40,075 bases of DNA from Bacillaceae bacterium Marseille-Q3522. Lineage in GTDB: Bacteria > Bacillota > Bacilli > Bacillales > Cytobacillaceae. Positions 39,917-40,075 of this stretch are shown piece by piece (within the stretch, counting starts at the first letter, position 1; the number at the start of each line of letters is the position of its first letter). Under the pieces are notes generated by a model. It saw only the letters and a program-made list of their open reading frames with translations, made no database searches and was not told the DNA's origin. Location: positions 1-40,075 of the forward strand of contig JAGKQJ010000016.1 of the NCBI GenBank assembly GCA_017898095.1, in the 5' to 3' direction. The translations under genes were made by a program, and so were the position numbers.

Positions 39917-40075
39917 GCATGCAACTCCTTTCGCATCATCCATCCCTTCATTCTATAAAAGATGCCTGTTCAGCAAAATCTTATTCGCTATATAGTCGGT
40001 AATCTTTTAAAAAGTCAGGCTGGATGTATGAAGTATTATTAAGAGTATCACATCGAAAAGGCAAAATCAATATAT
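39917..40075 (-). promoter_or_regulatory. Upstream region of nrdJ (promoter not certain)
   Basis: On the minus strand CTGACT, 17 bases and CTATAT (about 40018-39990) form a weak promoter candidate. No NrdR-box pair or cobalamin-box sequence was recognised in the part available; the window ends before a longer leader could be judged. Confidence 0.3.

Noticed and set aside
39917-40075. Cobalamin riboswitch before nrdJ
   Set aside because: No B12-box-like sequence (GCCACTG) or suitable multi-branch leader was recognised in the available 159 bases.

Overview
The window looks like a chromosomal segment of a low-GC Gram-positive bacterium of the Bacillaceae. The evidence is strong AGGAGG-type ribosome binding sites, frequent TTG/GTG starts, T-tailed terminators, and gene types typical of Bacillus relatives (a YeeI-type YebC protein, LafA/LafB-type glycolipid synthases, a YfmM-like ABC-F ATPase, fused MsrAB, a class II ribonucleotide reductase). 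The species cannot be named from the sequence.

Positions 1-6650 hold a small XRE regulator plus membrane protein under a double-dyad operator, the YebC-family factor, a DUF1835/DUF3658-type protein, a hypoxanthine-DNA glycosylase-type enzyme and an SDR protein. Between them lie three decayed genes (AEC transporter, KDG kinase, DegV) and two members of a structured repeat family. Positions 6650-16800 carry an MFS exporter, a membrane protein, an ABC-F ATPase preceded by a probable short-ORF/terminator attenuator, an RlmA-type rRNA methyltransferase, a MntA-HepT toxin-antitoxin pair, a broken ArsR gene, a PTS IIC-like protein, a PanE-family reductase and an SRPBCC protein.

Positions 17100-27210 are a dense same-strand block: an acidic DM13-like lipoprotein, membrane-anchored MsrAB, an OmpR/EnvZ-type two-component system, then seven tightly packed genes. 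These seven are a YnjBCD-like ABC importer, a CDP-alcohol phosphatidyltransferase, a flavin disulfide oxidoreductase and a TVP38/DedA-type membrane protein. I infer an envelope redox/lipid module, but the substrate is unknown. A degenerate 21-bp minisatellite follows, then a DrrAB-type ABC exporter on the minus strand, a 42-residue microprotein, and a three-gene LafABC-like operon for glycolipid synthesis.

The right end (34337-39916, minus strand) is the most striking part. It is one class II ribonucleotide reductase gene (nrdJ) cut by two self-splicing introns of different classes. A 395-nt group I intron has recognisable P1, P, Q, R and S elements. A 2623-nt group II intron encodes an RT-maturase-HNH protein. 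Both sit exactly between codons, and removing them gives an uninterrupted 853-residue NrdJ. The group II intron lies one codon after the conserved NPCGE active-site motif, so making this enzyme would depend on splicing of both ribozymes.
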